A stretch of 64,000 nucleotides of DNA, from the NCBI RefSeq assembly GCF_943913955.1, contig NZ_CALUAE010000006.1, positions 42,378-106,377 on the forward strand. Direction: 5' to 3'. The DNA is from Mycolicibacterium bacteremicum. GTDB taxonomy: Bacteria; Actinomycetota; Actinomycetes; Mycobacteriales; Mycobacteriaceae. The translations under genes were made by a program, and so were the position numbers. The notes below the pieces were generated by a model, which was not told the origin of the DNA, searched no databases, and saw nothing but the letters and a program-made list of their open reading frames with translations. Positions 42,622 to 56,226 of the stretch are shown in pieces. Every line of letters starts with the position of its first letter. The stretch's first letter is position 1.

Positions 42622-44448
42622 ATGTCCTCGAGCGTGATGGAATCGGACCGGGAGCGCTGGCGCTCCGGGGTGGCCGGCGTGCTGGCCAAGAGCCTGCGCC
42701 GGGACGTGGCGGATCTGCCCGAGGAGCCGGAACGGCTGCTGGACACCGCGACCTACGAGGGTTTTCCGGTACGTCCGCTCTACACCGGCCTGGACGCGCA
42801 GCCCGAGCCCGCGCTGCCGGGGCAATGGCCGTTCGTGCGCGGCGGTGACGCCCATCGCGATGTGCTCAGCGGCTGGAAGGTCGCCGAGGAGTTCCCGGTC
42901 GGCGACGCCTCGGCGGTGGATGCCAACAATGCCGCGCTGCTGGCGCTGACCGAGGGAACCAGCGCGCTGGTGTTGCGGATCGGTGCGCACGGTGTGGCTC
43001 CCGCCGAGGTCGCTCAGCTGCTGGCCGGTGTCTACCTGGACCTGGTGCCGGTGATCGTCGACGCCGGGGCCGACTATGTGGACGCCGTCGGTGCGCTGCT
43101 GCCGCTGCTGGCCGACTTCGACGACGACCAGCGCTCGCGGCTGTCACTGGATCTGGGTGCGGACCCGCTGACCGCGCCGCTGAGTGGACGGGCGGCGCCC
43201 GGCCTCGACGATGTGGTGTCGGTGGCCGCCGGTATCGCCGGCCGCCGGGGGGTGCGGGCCATCACCGTCGACGGCCCCGCCCTGCACAACCTCGGCGCCA
43301 GCGCGGTCTGGGAGCTGGCCGGCGCGGTGGCAGCCGGTGTGGAGTACCTGCGGGCGCTCACCGCGGGTGGGCTCGGCGTGTCGGATGCGTTGGCGCAGAT
43401 CAGTTTCCGCTTCTCGGCCGATGACGATCAGTTCACCACCATCGCCAAGTTGCGCGCGGCGCGCCGGCTGTGGGCGCGGGTTGCCGAGGTGGCCGGTGAT
43501 GCCGATGCCGGCGCGACCACCCTGCACGCGGTGTCCTCGGCCCCGATGATGAGCCGGCGCGACCCCTGGGTGAACATGCTGCGCACCACGCTGGCGGCGT
43601 TCGGCGCGGGAGTCGGAGGCGCCGACACCGTGCTGGTGGCGCCGTTCGATTCCGCGATCCCCGGCGGCCTGCCCGGCACCGCGTCGAGCTTCACCCGCCG
43701 GATGGCCCGCAACACCCAGCTGCTGTTGCTGGAGGAATCGCATCTGGGCAAGGTGCTCGATCCCGGCGCGGGCTCCTGGTTCATCGAGGATCTGACCGCC
43801 CAGCTGGCCGAGCAGGCCTGGGCGCACTTCCAGGAACTGGAGGGCCGTGGCGGGTTCAGCGCCGCGCAGCAGTACCTGGAGGAGCAGATCGCCGCGGTAC
43901 GCACCCAGCGGGCGGCGGACATCGCCCATCGGCGGACGTCGCTGACCGGTGTGAACGAGTTCCCCAACCTCGCCGAGAAACCGTTGGAACACGCCGAGGA
44001 GACCCGCGGCGTGCACCGCTACGCCGCCGAGTTCGAGGCGCTGCGCGACCGTTCGGATGCCCACCTCGCCGAGCACGGCACCCGGCCGCAGGCGGTTCTG
44101 CTGCCGCTGGGCCCGCTGGCCGAGCACAACATCCGCACCACCTTCGCGGCCAATCTGCTGGCCTCCGGCGGAATCGAAGCCGTCAACCCCGGCACCGTGG
44201 ACCCGTCGGCCGTGCCGGCGGCGGTCGGCGCGCACACCGTGGCCGTCATCTGCGGGACCGATGCCCGGTACGGCACCGAGGTGTCCGCCATCGCGGCGGC
44301 CGCCCGCGCGGCGGGTATCGAGCACCTCTACCTGGCCGGTCCGGAGAAGGCGGTGGCCGAGGCGACCGACAAACCGGACGACTACCTGACCGCCAAGATC
44401 AACGCCGTCGAGGCACTCTCGACCCTGCTCAGCCGACTGGGAGCGTGA
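42622..44448 (+). CDS. mutA: Methylmalonyl-CoA mutase small (beta) subunit
   Basis: 608 residues from the ATG at 42622, with AGGAG 6 bases upstream. The mutase TIM-barrel fold is recognisable ([31 protein letters not shown]). The C-terminal domain lacks the cobalamin-ligating DxHxxG motif, as expected for the non-catalytic subunit. The region where the B12-binding loop would be reads [14 protein letters not shown]. It pairs with MutB. The next gene begins one base after its stop. No cobalamin riboswitch was found in the 152 bases upstream. Confidence 0.94.
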   Translation: MSSSVMESDRERWRSGVAGVLAKSLRRDVADLPEEPERLLDTATYEGFPVRPLYTGLDAQPEPALPGQWPFVRGGDAHRDVLSGWKVAEEFPVGDASAVDANNAALLALTEGTSALVLRIGAHGVAPAEVAQLLAGVYLDLVPVIVDAGADYVDAVGALLPLLADFDDDQRSRLSLDLGADPLTAPLSGRAAPGLDDVVSVAAGIAGRRGVRAITVDGPALHNLGASAVWELAGAVAAGVEYLRALTAGGLGVSDALAQISFRFSADDDQFTTIAKLRAARRLWARVAEVAGDADAGATTLHAVSSAPMMSRRDPWVNMLRTTLAAFGAGVGGADTVLVAPFDSAIPGGLPGTASSFTRRMARNTQLLLLEESHLGKVLDPGAGSWFIEDLTAQLAEQAWAHFQELEGRGGFSAAQQYLEEQIAAVRTQRAADIAHRRTSLTGVNEFPNLAEKPLEHAEETRGVHRYAAEFEALRDRSDAHLAEHGTRPQAVLLPLGPLAEHNIRTTFAANLLASGGIEAVNPGTVDPSAVPAAVGAHTVAVICGTDARYGTEVSAIAAAARAAGIEHLYLAGPEKAVAEATDKPDDYLTAKINAVEALSTLLSRLGA

Positions 44449-44449
44449 C

Positions 44450-46714
<2,265 letters not shown>

Positions 46715-47689
46715 ATGAGCCCGACGGCTGCCGAACTCGCCGGGGCGATCCGCGAGGGGGATCGCTCCGCGCTGGCCCGGGCGATCACCCTGATCGAGTC
46801 GACGCGCGCCGACCACCGGCAGCGGGCCCAGGAGCTGCTACTCGAGCTCATGCCCGAGGCCGGCAGCGCGCTGCACGTCGGCATCACCGGGGTGCCGGGG
46901 GTCGGGAAGTCGACCACGATCGAGGCACTCGGCATGCACCTGATCGAGGCCGGCCACCGGGTGGCGGTGCTGGCGGTGGACCCCTCGTCGACGCGTACCG
47001 GCGGCTCGATCCTCGGTGACAAGACCCGGATGGCCAAGCTTGCGGTGCATCCGGACGCCTACATCCGGCCCTCGCCGACATCGGGCACCCTGGGCGGGGT
47101 GGCGCGCGCGACGCGCGAGACGATCGTGCTGCTGGAGGCCGCCGGCTTCGACGTCATCCTGGTCGAGACGGTCGGGGTGGGGCAGTCCGAGGTGACGGTG
47201 TCGGACATGGTGGACACCTTCGTGTTCCTGACGCTGGCCCGCACCGGCGATCAGTTGCAGGGCATCAAGAAGGGTGTGCTGGAGCTGGCCGACATCGTGG
47301 TCGTCAACAAGGCCGACGGCCCGCACGCGGTGGAGGCCAGGTCGGCCGCCCGCGAGCTCACCGGAGCGCTCCGGCTCATCTATCCCCGCGAAACACTGTG
47401 GCGCCCACCGGTTCTCACCATGAGCGCGTTGACCGGGGACGGGCTGGCGGAGTTGTGGCGCACCGTCGAGGAACACCGGCGGGTGCTGACCGAGGCGGGG
47501 GAGTTCGACTCGCGCCGGCGGACCCAGCAGGTGAACTGGACCTGGTCGATGGTCCGCGACACGGTGCTGGACCGGGTGCTGAGCCATCCGCAGGTCAAGC
47601 GCATCCGCGCCGATGTCGAGCGCCAGGTGCGCGACGGCGAGTTGACCGCGGCGCTGGCCGCGCAGCAGATCCTCGACGCCGCCGACTGA
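46715..47689 (+). CDS. meaB: MeaB, G-protein chaperone of methylmalonyl-CoA mutase
   Basis: 324 residues starting immediately after the mutB stop. The ArgK/MeaB GTPase family is indicated by the P-loop GVPGVGKSTTIE (about residue 53), VDPSSTRTGGSILGDKTRM, VETVGVGQSEV and NKADG. It protects and reloads the mutase with adenosylcobalamin. It corresponds to Rv1496. The mazEF4 toxin-antitoxin pair that lies between mutB and this gene in M. tuberculosis is absent here. Confidence 0.94.
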   Translation: MSPTAAELAGAIREGDRSALARAITLIESTRADHRQRAQELLLELMPEAGSALHVGITGVPGVGKSTTIEALGMHLIEAGHRVAVLAVDPSSTRTGGSILGDKTRMAKLAVHPDAYIRPSPTSGTLGGVARATRETIVLLEAAGFDVILVETVGVGQSEVTVSDMVDTFVFLTLARTGDQLQGIKKGVLELADIVVVNKADGPHAVEARSAARELTGALRLIYPRETLWRPPVLTMSALTGDGLAELWRTVEEHRRVLTEAGEFDSRRRTQQVNWTWSMVRDTVLDRVLSHPQVKRIRADVERQVRDGELTAALAAQQILDAAD

Positions 47690-47690
47690 C

Positions 47691-47704
47691 CTCGGTCAGC
47701 CGAG
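47691..47704 (+). terminator. Hairpin after meaB, possible terminator
   Basis: CTCGG-TCAG-CCGAG begins two bases after the meaB stop codon. A short stem without a T-run is the form most mycobacterial terminators take, but 5 base pairs is weak. Confidence 0.35.
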
Positions 47705-47796
47705 CTATGGCTGGCCGGGGGCGTGGATTCGGGAAAGGTCGACGTCTCACGGTTAGGTAACGCCCCTCGATAGTTAGCCAGCCGGCGGAGTAAATT

Positions 47797-49110
47797 GTGG
47801 TGACTGTGACCTACGCAATAGATGGCGAGCGCAGCGCGGCGCTCACCGAGATGACCGAGGCCAATCGCGGCCACGCACTGCCGCGCGGTGTCCGTGGCGC
47901 GGCCGATCCCAACTTCGCCTGCGCCGTGCAGGCCTTCGCGAGGCTGTTCGGGCATCGCCGCTTCGGTGGCGGGGCGTTGGCGGTGTACCTGGACGGCGTG
48001 CCCGTGGTCGACGTCTGGACCGGCTGGGCCGACCGCAAGGGCCGCCGGCGCTGGTCGGCGGACACCGGCGCCATGGTGTTCTCGGCGACCAAGGGTCTGG
48101 CATCCACGGTCATCCATCGGCTGGTCGACCGCGGCCTGATCGACTACGACGCACCGGTCGCCGAGTACTGGCCGGAGTTCGCGGCCAGGGGCAAGGCGGC
48201 GATCACGGTGCGGGAGGTCATGCGGCACCGCGCGGGTCTGTCCCAACTCAACGGCATCTCCCGGGCCGACCTGCTCGACCACGTGCGGATGGAGGAGCGC
48301 ATCGCCGCTGCCCCGGTCGGGCTGCTGCGCGGACGGCCGGCCTATCACGCGCTGACCTACGGCTGGCTGGTGTCCGGACTGGCCCGCTCGGTCACCGGGC
48401 TGGGGATGCGTGAGTTGTTCCGCACCGAGCTGGCCCGACCGCTCGATGTCGACGGCATCCACCTCGGCAGGCCGCCGATCTCCGCGCCCACCCAGCCCGC
48501 CCAGATCATCGGCCCTCAGCGGCATCTGCAAAACCCGATCTTCAACGCCGTGGCGCCGCATCTGGCGGCGCTGCCGCTGTCCGGCGGCCTGGGCGCGCTC
48601 TACTTCCCGGGCATGAAGTCGATGGTGCAGGGCGACACCCCGCTGCTCGACAGCGAGATGGCCTCGGCCAACGGGGTGGCGACGGCGCGCGGACTGGCCC
48701 GGGTCTACGGTGCGATCGCCAACGGGGGCGAGATCGACGGCACCCGGTTCCTGTCCTCGGAGCTCGTCGCCGGCCTGACCGGGCCGCGCAGTCTGCATCC
48801 GGACGGTTCACTCGGGCTGCCGATGTCGTTCCACCTCGGGTATCACTCGCTGCCGTTCATGGGCATCCTGCCGGGCTTCGGGCACGTCGGTCTGGGCGGC
48901 TCGCTGGGGTGGGCCGATCCGGCCACCGGACTGGCGTTCGGCTACGTCCACAACCGGCTGTTGACCCCGCTCGTGGTGGCCGATCAAGCGGGATTCGTGG
49001 CCACTGCGGCACTCATCCGGCGCGGTGCGGCGCGCGCCAGAGAACGCGGTTTCGGTGCGATCCCGGTTTTTGGCGCAGGCTGCGCCGGACCGGCTTCGGC
49101 GGCGGTCTGA
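47797..49110 (+). CDS. lipL: LipL, serine beta-lactamase-fold esterase
   Basis: 437 residues from the GTG at 47797, with GGAG 6 bases upstream. Beta-lactamase/class C esterase fold: the catalytic S-x-x-K is Ser96-Ala-Thr-Lys99 (VFSATKGL), a Tyr motif is in HALTYGWLVSG, and GHVGLGGSLGWADP lies near the C-terminus. M. tuberculosis LipL (Rv1497), in the same position after meaB, is a cell-surface lipolytic enzyme. No signal peptide is visible. It is followed by a 780-base intergenic region. Confidence 0.87.
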   Translation: MVTVTYAIDGERSAALTEMTEANRGHALPRGVRGAADPNFACAVQAFARLFGHRRFGGGALAVYLDGVPVVDVWTGWADRKGRRRWSADTGAMVFSATKGLASTVIHRLVDRGLIDYDAPVAEYWPEFAARGKAAITVREVMRHRAGLSQLNGISRADLLDHVRMEERIAAAPVGLLRGRPAYHALTYGWLVSGLARSVTGLGMRELFRTELARPLDVDGIHLGRPPISAPTQPAQIIGPQRHLQNPIFNAVAPHLAALPLSGGLGALYFPGMKSMVQGDTPLLDSEMASANGVATARGLARVYGAIANGGEIDGTRFLSSELVAGLTGPRSLHPDGSLGLPMSFHLGYHSLPFMGILPGFGHVGLGGSLGWADPATGLAFGYVHNRLLTPLVVADQAGFVATAALIRRGAARARERGFGAIPVFGAGCAGPASAAV

Positions 49111-49898
49111 CCGGTTCGCCGATCTTGGTTTCGGCGGCCCGAAGTTTTGCTTGCCGGCGCAAGGACCACGTGATACCGCGGGTAACGCGATATTGCTGGT
49201 GACCTCGGCAGTTGGCTGTCGGAAAGGGTCCGGGGGCGCGCGTAGGGGCAATTCGTGGCCGCGACGGCGGGAAAATGTGATGTCCCTGTGAGTGTAGTTA
49301 CCGTTACGTAATCAAAGGTTGCCACCACTCTGGCGAACTCGCTGCGATACGCGTCGGCGACCCGTAGCGGTGCCCGGCAAACGACACCAGTGGGGTGGGT
49401 GTTACAACTGTTTACTGAGCTAGCGGGCCTTGACCGGGCGGTTACGCGGGTCGATCGACAGCCGATTCACAGCTTGAATCCGACACCAACTGTTGTCTGT
49501 AGATGCACGAACTTGTTTGCTGCAGAATCCAGTGGCTAATGATCGGCTTGACAAGGTGACTCGCGTCACATTTACTTAAACGTCAATAAGACAATGGATT
49601 CGCAGGTGACGGCGTTATCGCGAAGTTGCTGGATCAACAAGATGTAGCTGGTGTAGCCTGCGCGTCGGCGCTCTTGACGCTGTAGAGTTTGCAGTGGATT
49701 TGCTCAGTTTTTAACGCCGTCGTCAACGGGGACGACTACGCTACCGACTCACGGACGAGTCGCAGCAAAGTCCGGAGAGGGTGTGAGAGGGTGCGAAGTT
49801 TGTTCAGGCGCCTGCCGGGCCGGCGCGCCACCTGATCCAACAGTTGCCATCCTGCTCGCTCAGTCTCGCAGTACCCGCTTGGAAGAGGTTTGAACTAC
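49111..49898. other. Long intergenic region upstream of the pks operon
   Basis: 788 bases without a credible gene, AT-richer than its surroundings from about 49280 to 49700. It contains tandem GTTAC repeats with a TTACGTAA palindrome (49297-49311), a perfect -35 TTGACA at 49548, and the palindrome described separately. From about 49720 to the ribosome site it is again GC-rich, including an inverted GACGACT/AGTCG-type segment around 49731-49765 and purine-rich repeats GGAGAGGGTGTGAGAGGGTG (49773-49792). A 5' leader of about 300 bases is therefore possible. Confidence 0.5.
49548..49578 (+). promoter_or_regulatory. Candidate pks promoter with operator in the spacer
   Basis: A consensus -35 TTGACA (49548-49553) is followed 19 bases later by TACTTA (49573-49578), or 17 bases later by TTTACT. 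The spacer holds AAGGTGACTCGCGTCACATT (49553-49572), an inverted repeat with 7 of 8 arm positions paired. The core GGTGA-N6-TCACA differs at one base from the CRP consensus TGTGA-N6-TCACA. A dyad centred in a 19-base spacer is also the MerR-type promoter layout. The start of transcription has not been shown. Confidence 0.5.
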
Positions 49899-52800
49899 GT
49901 GGTTGATACACCTGTCACAACGGTCGCCGTCATCGGGATGGCGTGCCGCTTGCCTGGCGGAATCGACTCACCTGACCGTATGTGGCAGGCGTTGCTCGGT
50001 GGCGAGGACCACGTCACCATCATCCCGTCGGACCGCTGGGACGCCGACGAGTTCTACGACCCCGAGCCCGGTGTGCCCGGTCGGTCGGTCTCGAAGTGGG
50101 GCGCCTTCCTCGACGACGTAGCGGGCTTCGACGCCGACTTCTTCGGCATCAGCGACCGCGAGGCCACCGCCGTCGACCCGCAGCACCGACTGCTGCTGGA
50201 GACGGCCTGGGAGGCCATCGAGCACGCCGGCATCGACCCGTCGACGCTGCAGGGCTCGCTCACCGGCGTGTTCATGGGTCTGACCCACGGTGACTACCAA
50301 CTGCTGGCCGCCGACGCCCACTCGATCGAGGGGCCCTACGGCTTCACCGGCAACAACTTCAGCATGGCCTCGGGCCGCATCGCCTACCACCTCGGCGTGC
50401 ACGGCCCCGCCTACTCGGTGGACTCCGCGTGCTCGTCGGGTCTGCTCGCGCTGCACCTGGGCTGCCGCAGCCTGCACGATGGTGAGAGCGACCTGGTGCT
50501 CGCCGGTGGTGTGAACCTCGTCCTGGAACCGCGCAAGCTGTCCTCGGGCTCGGCGCAGGGCATGCTCTCGCCCACCGGTCACTGCCATGCCTTCGACGCC
50601 GCGGCCGACGGCTTCGTGCCCGGCGAGGCCACCGGTGTCGTCCTGCTCAAGCGGCTCGCCGACGCCGAACGCGACGGCGACCGCATCCTGGCCGTGGTGC
50701 GCGGTAGTGCGGTCAACCAGGACGGTCACACCGTCAACATCGCCACCCCGTCGCGGGACGCCCAGGTCGCCGTCTACAAGGCCGCCCTGGATGCCGGGGC
50801 GATCGACCCGGCCACCGTCGGCATGGTCGAGGCGCACGGCACCGGAACCCCGGTCGGCGACCCCATCGAGTTCTCCAGCCTCGCCGCGGTCTACGGCGCC
50901 GCCGGCCCGGTGGCGCTCGGCTCCTCGAAGACCAACTTCGGGCACTCGCAGTCCGCGTCGGGCACCATCGGCCTGATCAAGAGCGTGCTCGCGCTGCAGC
51001 ACGCGACCGTGCCGCCGAACGTGAACTTCACCCGGCTGCCCGATGAGCTCGCCGGCATCAAGACCGATCTGTTCGTGCCCGCCGAGGTCACCCCGTGGCC
51101 GGCCACCGATCAGCCCCGGCGCGCGGCCGTCTCGGCCTACGGGCTGTCCGGCACCAACGTGCACGCCGTGCTCGAAGAGGCACCCGCCGCGTCGGCCGCC
51201 GCCGCGCCCACCGGCGATCAGCCGCACATCTTCGCGCTGTCGTCCACCTCGGCCGAGGAGCTGCGCCGCACCGCGGGCCGGCTCGCCGACTGGGTCGAGG
51301 CCCACGACGACGTCAACCTGCACGACCTGGCCTACACGCTGGTCCGGCGACGTGCCCACCGACCGGTGCGCACCGCCGTGCTGGCCGATGACCACGCGTC
51401 GCTGATCGCCGCGCTGCGCGAGGTCGCCGACGGCGAGACGCCGTATCAGCGGGCCGTCGGCAGCGGTGACCGCGGCCCGGTGTGGGTGTTCTCCGGGCAG
51501 GGTTCGCAGTGGGCGGGCATGGGTGCCGGTCTGCTCGCTGGCGAACCGGCCTTCGCGGCCGCCATCGCCGAGCTCGAACCGCTGATCGCCGCCGAGTCGG
51601 ATTTCTCGGTCACCGAGGAACTGCGCGCCTCGCAGACCGTCACCGGCATCGACAAGGTGCAGCCGACGGTGTTCGCGGTGCAGGTCGCCCTCGCGGCCAC
51701 GCTGAAGACCTACGGCGTCACGCCCGGGGCCGTCATCGGTCACTCGATGGGCGAGGTCGCCGCGTCGGTGGTCTCCGGTGTGCTGTCGCTGGAGGACGGC
51801 GTCAAGGTGATCTGCCGGCGCTCCAAGCTGATGGCCACCATCGCCGGATCCGGCGCGATGGCGTCGGTCGAGCTGCCCGCCCAGCAGGTGCTCTCCGAAC
51901 TCGCCGCCCGCGGCATCAACGATGTGGTGCTCTCGGTCGTCGCGTCACCGCGCTCGACGGTCGTCGGTGGCGCCAAGGAGTCGGTGCGCGAGCTCATCGC
52001 GGACTGGGAGAGCCGTGACGTGATGGCCCGCGAGGTCGCCGTCGACGTGGCCTCGCACTCACCGCAGGTCGACCCGATCCTCGACGATCTCGCCGACGCC
52101 CTCGAGGACCTCGACCCGGCCGAGCCGAATGTCGACTACTACTCGGCGACGCTGTACGACCCGCGCGATATCGCCGACTTCGACGCCGACTACTGGGTGG
52201 ACAACCTGCGCCACGCGGTGCGCTTCGCCGCCGCCGTGCAGGCCGCCCTGGAGGACGGTTACCGCGTCTTCACCGAGCTGTCGCCGCATCCGCTGCTGAC
52301 CCATGCCGTCGACCAGACCGCCGGCAGCCTGGACATCGCGCACGCCGCGCTGGCCAGCGTGCGGCGTGAGCAGGAACTGCCCCACGGTCTGCGGGCCGTC
52401 CTGGCCGACCTGCACAGCGCCGGCGCCCGGATCGACTTCTCGGTCCTGTACCCGACCGGCAACCTGGTCGATGCCCCGCTGCCGACCTGGACCCACCGCG
52501 ACCTGATCCTGGTCCGCGACCCGCTGGAGCTCGCCCCGGGCGGCGCCACGCTGGCCGTGCACCCGCTGCTGGGCGCCCATGTCCGGCTGCCCGAGGAGCC
52601 CGAACGGCACGCCTGGCAGGCCGATCTGGGCACCGACATCCAGCCGTGGCTGGGGGATCACCAAGTGCACAACGTGGCCTCGCTGCCCGGTGCCGCGTAC
52701 TGCGAGATGGCCCTGGCCGCCGCCCGCAACGTCCTGGGTGAGACCGCCGAGGTGCACGATGTCAGCTTCGAGGCGCTGCTGCTGCTCGAGGACAGCACCG

Positions 52801-55800
52801 AGGTGACCGCCGCCGCGACCGTCACCCGGGCCGGCGCCGCGGACTTCGTGGTGGAGACCTATCTGCAGGGTGAGCAGGTCAAGCGGGCCTCGGCCACCCT
52901 GCGCGCCGGTGACGAGCAGGCCGCGCCCGTCGCCGTCGACATCGACGCCACCCTGGCCGCGCACACCGTGCGCGTCGACGGCGCCGAGATGCGCGCCTGG
53001 TACAGCCAGCGCGGTATCCAGTACGGCCCGGCCTTCGCCGGACTGGTCGCGGTCAACGTCAACGACGGGTCCGATGTGCAGTCCGACTCGGTGCTCGCCG
53101 AGGTGGCCCTGCCCGGCTCCATCCGGTCCCAGCAGGGTGCCTACGGTGTGCACCCCGCGCTGCTGGACGCCTGCTTCCAGGCCGTCGGGGCGCACCCCGC
53201 GCTGCGCGGCGACACCAGCGGCACGCTCATGCTGCCGCTGGGCGTGCGCCGGTTGCGGGCCTACGGTTCGACCCGCAATGCGCACTACTGCCACGCCCGG
53301 ATCATCAACGTCACCGCCAACTCCGTCGAGGTCGACCTGGACCTGCTCGACGAGAACGGCACCGTGCTGCTCGCGGTCGCCGGCCTGCGGCTGGGCACCG
53401 GGGTGTCCGACAGCGGCCAGCGGGAGCGCACGTTCAACGACCGACTGCTCACCATCGAGTGGCGCCAGCACGAGCTGCCCGAGGCGGACTACCACGGCGG
53501 TGGCCGCTGGTTGCTGATCAGCACCTCCGATGCCGCCGATCTGCTGGCCACCAAGCTGGCCGACGCGCTGAAGAGCCACGACGTGGACGTCACCACCATG
53601 GTGTGGCCGCAGCACTCCGACCACGACGCGAACGCGGCCCGACTGCGTGAGCAGCTCGCGGCCCAGCCCTTCGGTGACGTCCTGGTGGTCACCCCGCCGC
53701 GACACGGTGTCACCGACGAGCAGTCCGGCGTGCGCGGCGGCGACAACGTGCGCCACCTGGTGAAGATCGTGCGGGAGCTCCCGGAGACCCCGGGCGAGGC
53801 CCCGCGCCTGCACGTGGTGACTCGCAACGCGCAGACGGTGCTCGCCGAGGACTCGGCCAACCTGGACGAGGCGGGCCTGCGTGGCCTGATCCGGGTCATC
53901 GGTACCGAGCACGCCCAGCTGAAGGCCACCCAGATCGACGTCGACGACTACACCGACGCGGCCCAGATCGCCGCGCAGCTGGTGTCCGGCTCGGACGAGG
54001 ACGAGACCGCCTGGCGCGGAAGTAAGTGGTACGTGGCCCGGCTGGTGCCCGGCGCGCTGCGCCCCGAGGAACGCCGCACCACCGTGGTCAATCCGGCCCG
54101 CGAGGGGATGCGCCTGCAGATCCGCACACCCGGGGACATCCAGTCCCTGGAGCTGGCGGCCTTCGAGCGGGTCGCACCCGGCCCCGGCCAGATCGAGGTG
54201 GCCGTCGGCGCGTCCAACCTGAACTTCGCCGATGTGCTGGTGGCGTTCGGCCGCTACCCGTCCTTCGAGGGCCGGCTGCCCAAGCTCGGGGCCGATTTCG
54301 CCGGTGTCGTCACCGCGGTCGGGCCCGGTGTCACCGGGCACAGGGTCGGTGACCGCGTCGGCGGCATCTCGGCCGACGGTGCCTGGGCGACGTTCGTGAC
54401 CTGTGATGCCAACCTGGCCGTCACGCTGCCGCCGGGGCTGCCCACCAACCGGGCCGCCGCGGTGCCCAGCGCGCATGCCACGGCCTGGTACAGCCTGCAC
54501 GACCTGGCCCGGATGAGCGCGGGGGACAAGGTGCTGATCCATTCCGCCACCGGTGGCGTAGGGCAGGCCGCGGTCGCCATCGCGCGGGCCGCCGGAGCCG
54601 AGATCTTCGCCACCGCGGGTAGCGATGCTCGCCGGGAGTTGTTGCGCGGCATGGGAATAGAGCATGTCTACGATTCCCGCAGCACCGATTTCGCCGACGA
54701 GATCCGCCGCGACACCGACGGCTACGGCGTCGACATCGTGCTGAACTCGCTCACCGGCGCCGCGCAGAAGGCCGGCCTGGAACTGCTGTCTTTCGGCGGC
54801 CGGTTCGTCGAGATCGGCAAGCGCGACATCTACGGCGACACCCGGATGGGGCTGTTCCCGTTCCGTCGCAACCTGTCGTTCTATGCGGTGGACCTGGCGC
54901 TGCTGTCGCTGACCGATTCGGACACGCTGCGCCGCCTGCTGGAGGTCTGCTACCAGCAGATCGCCGACGGGGTGTTGCCGCTGCCGGAGACCACGCACTA
55001 CCCGCTGCAGGACGGCGCGACCGCCATCCGCGTGATGGGGGCGGCCGAGCACACCGGCAAGCTGGTGCTCGACATCCCGCACGGCGGGCAGATCGACGCC
55101 GTGGTGCCGCCCGAGGAAGCTCGGGTGGCCCGGCCCGACTCGGCCTACATCGTGACCGGCGGCCTGACCGGTCTGGGACTGTTCCTCGCCGAGAAGCTGG
55201 CCGAGTCCGGTGCGGGCCGGATCGTGCTCAACGGTCGCTCCGCGCCGTCGGAGGCCGCCACCGAGGTCATCGAGCGGATCCGCCGGGCCGGTGTCGAGGT
55301 CGAGGTCGAGCGCGGCGACATCGCCGAGCCCGGCACCGCGGACCGGCTGGTCGAGGCGGCCTGCGCGACCGGTCTGCCGCTGCGCGGCGTGCTGCACGGT
55401 GCGGCCGTGATCGAGGACGCGGTGCTGGCCAACATCACCGACGAACTGGTCGAACGGGATTGGGCGCCGAAGGTGTACGGCGCGCTGAACCTGCATCGCG
55501 CGACGGCCAAGCAGACCCTGGACTGGTTCTGCGTGTTCTCCTCGGCGGCCGCGCTGGTCGGCTCACCTGGCCAGGGCGCGTACGCCGCGGCCAACAGCTG
55601 GCTGGATGCGTTCACCCACTGGCGACGCAGCCAGGGTCTGCCCAGCACCTCGATCGCCTGGGGTCCGTGGTCGGAGATCGGCGCGGGTACCGCGCTGGCG
55701 GATTCCAGCGAGGCCGCGATCGCCCCGGCCGAGGGGGCGTACGCGTTCGAGACGCTGCTTCGGCACGACAGGGCTTACAGTGGTTACGCCCCCGTGGTAG

Positions 55801-56165
55801 GTACGCCATGGCTGGCGGCGTTCGCGCAGAGCAGCAAGTTCGCCGAGGCTTTCCAGTCGTCCGGCCAGCGCAGCACCGGCAGCGCCTTCCTCGCGGAACT
55901 GCACGAACTGCCGCGTGACGAGTGGCCGGCGCGGATGCGCCGGATGATCTCCGAGCAGATCAGCCTGATCCTGCGGCGGTCGGTCGATCCGGACCGTCCG
56001 CTCGCCGAGTACGGGTTGGACTCGCTCGGCACGCTGGAGGTACGAACCCGCATCGAGGCGGAGACAGGTATACGTATCGGATCGACAGATATTTCGACCA
56101 TCCGGGTGCTCGCAGACCGTCTTTGTGACGTTCTTGCCCCCGAGGAAGTGTCGGTTCCGTCATGA
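49899..56165 (+). CDS. Mas-like iterative type I polyketide synthase (Pks5-like)
   Basis: 2088 residues from the GTG at 49899 (GGAAGAGG 10 bases upstream). A TTG nine bases earlier is too close to that site. Domains in order: KS (about 8-425, active Cys178, HGTGT and KTNFGHSQ), AT (about 525-830, GHSMGE and the VASH motif near 716 that points to methylmalonyl-CoA), DH (about 885-1150, His in LGDHQVHN), ER (about 1400-1720, NADPH motif in GGVGQAA), KR (about 1745-1935, TGGLTGLG), ACP (about 2000-2070, DSLG Ser). This is the mycocerosic-acid synthase architecture without offloading domain. It makes methyl-branched acyl chains, released by partner acyltransferases. Pks5-type homologues make LOS acyl chains. 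Confidence 0.93.
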   Translation: MVDTPVTTVAVIGMACRLPGGIDSPDRMWQALLGGEDHVTIIPSDRWDADEFYDPEPGVPGRSVSKWGAFLDDVAGFDADFFGISDREATAVDPQHRLLLETAWEAIEHAGIDPSTLQGSLTGVFMGLTHGDYQLLAADAHSIEGPYGFTGNNFSMASGRIAYHLGVHGPAYSVDSACSSGLLALHLGCRSLHDGESDLVLAGGVNLVLEPRKLSSGSAQGMLSPTGHCHAFDAAADGFVPGEATGVVLLKRLADAERDGDRILAVVRGSAVNQDGHTVNIATPSRDAQVAVYKAALDAGAIDPATVGMVEAHGTGTPVGDPIEFSSLAAVYGAAGPVALGSSKTNFGHSQSASGTIGLIKSVLALQHATVPPNVNFTRLPDELAGIKTDLFVPAEVTPWPATDQPRRAAVSAYGLSGTNVHAVLEEAPAASAAAAPTGDQPHIFALSSTSAEELRRTAGRLADWVEAHDDVNLHDLAYTLVRRRAHRPVRTAVLADDHASLIAALREVADGETPYQRAVGSGDRGPVWVFSGQGSQWAGMGAGLLAGEPAFAAAIAELEPLIAAESDFSVTEELRASQTVTGIDKVQPTVFAVQVALAATLKTYGVTPGAVIGHSMGEVAASVVSGVLSLEDGVKVICRRSKLMATIAGSGAMASVELPAQQVLSELAARGINDVVLSVVASPRSTVVGGAKESVRELIADWESRDVMAREVAVDVASHSPQVDPILDDLADALEDLDPAEPNVDYYSATLYDPRDIADFDADYWVDNLRHAVRFAAAVQAALEDGYRVFTELSPHPLLTHAVDQTAGSLDIAHAALASVRREQELPHGLRAVLADLHSAGARIDFSVLYPTGNLVDAPLPTWTHRDLILVRDPLELAPGGATLAVHPLLGAHVRLPEEPERHAWQADLGTDIQPWLGDHQVHNVASLPGAAYCEMALAAARNVLGETAEVHDVSFEALLLLEDSTEVTAAATVTRAGAADFVVETYLQGEQVKRASATLRAGDEQAAPVAVDIDATLAAHTVRVDGAEMRAWYSQRGIQYGPAFAGLVAVNVNDGSDVQSDSVLAEVALPGSIRSQQGAYGVHPALLDACFQAVGAHPALRGDTSGTLMLPLGVRRLRAYGSTRNAHYCHARIINVTANSVEVDLDLLDENGTVLLAVAGLRLGTGVSDSGQRERTFNDRLLTIEWRQHELPEADYHGGGRWLLISTSDAADLLATKLADALKSHDVDVTTMVWPQHSDHDANAARLREQLAAQPFGDVLVVTPPRHGVTDEQSGVRGGDNVRHLVKIVRELPETPGEAPRLHVVTRNAQTVLAEDSANLDEAGLRGLIRVIGTEHAQLKATQIDVDDYTDAAQIAAQLVSGSDEDETAWRGSKWYVARLVPGALRPEERRTTVVNPAREGMRLQIRTPGDIQSLELAAFERVAPGPGQIEVAVGASNLNFADVLVAFGRYPSFEGRLPKLGADFAGVVTAVGPGVTGHRVGDRVGGISADGAWATFVTCDANLAVTLPPGLPTNRAAAVPSAHATAWYSLHDLARMSAGDKVLIHSATGGVGQAAVAIARAAGAEIFATAGSDARRELLRGMGIEHVYDSRSTDFADEIRRDTDGYGVDIVLNSLTGAAQKAGLELLSFGGRFVEIGKRDIYGDTRMGLFPFRRNLSFYAVDLALLSLTDSDTLRRLLEVCYQQIADGVLPLPETTHYPLQDGATAIRVMGAAEHTGKLVLDIPHGGQIDAVVPPEEARVARPDSAYIVTGGLTGLGLFLAEKLAESGAGRIVLNGRSAPSEAATEVIERIRRAGVEVEVERGDIAEPGTADRLVEAACATGLPLRGVLHGAAVIEDAVLANITDELVERDWAPKVYGALNLHRATAKQTLDWFCVFSSAAALVGSPGQGAYAAANSWLDAFTHWRRSQGLPSTSIAWGPWSEIGAGTALADSSEAAIAPAEGAYAFETLLRHDRAYSGYAPVVGTPWLAAFAQSSKFAEAFQSSGQRSTGSAFLAELHELPRDEWPARMRRMISEQISLILRRSVDPDRPLAEYGLDSLGTLEVRTRIEAETGIRIGSTDISTIRVLADRLCDVLAPEEVSVPS

Positions 56166-56226
56166 TCAGAGGTCGCGCAGCGTCGCCCGGTTTCCGATCT
56201 GACGTCGTCGAAGCAGGAGAGAAATA

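Noticed and set aside
52059..55496. Very long open frame (1145 codons) antisense to the pks gene
   Set aside because: It mirrors the codon pattern of a high-GC gene; the product is rich in Gly, Val, His and Arg without domains, and the sense strand has complete PKS motifs.
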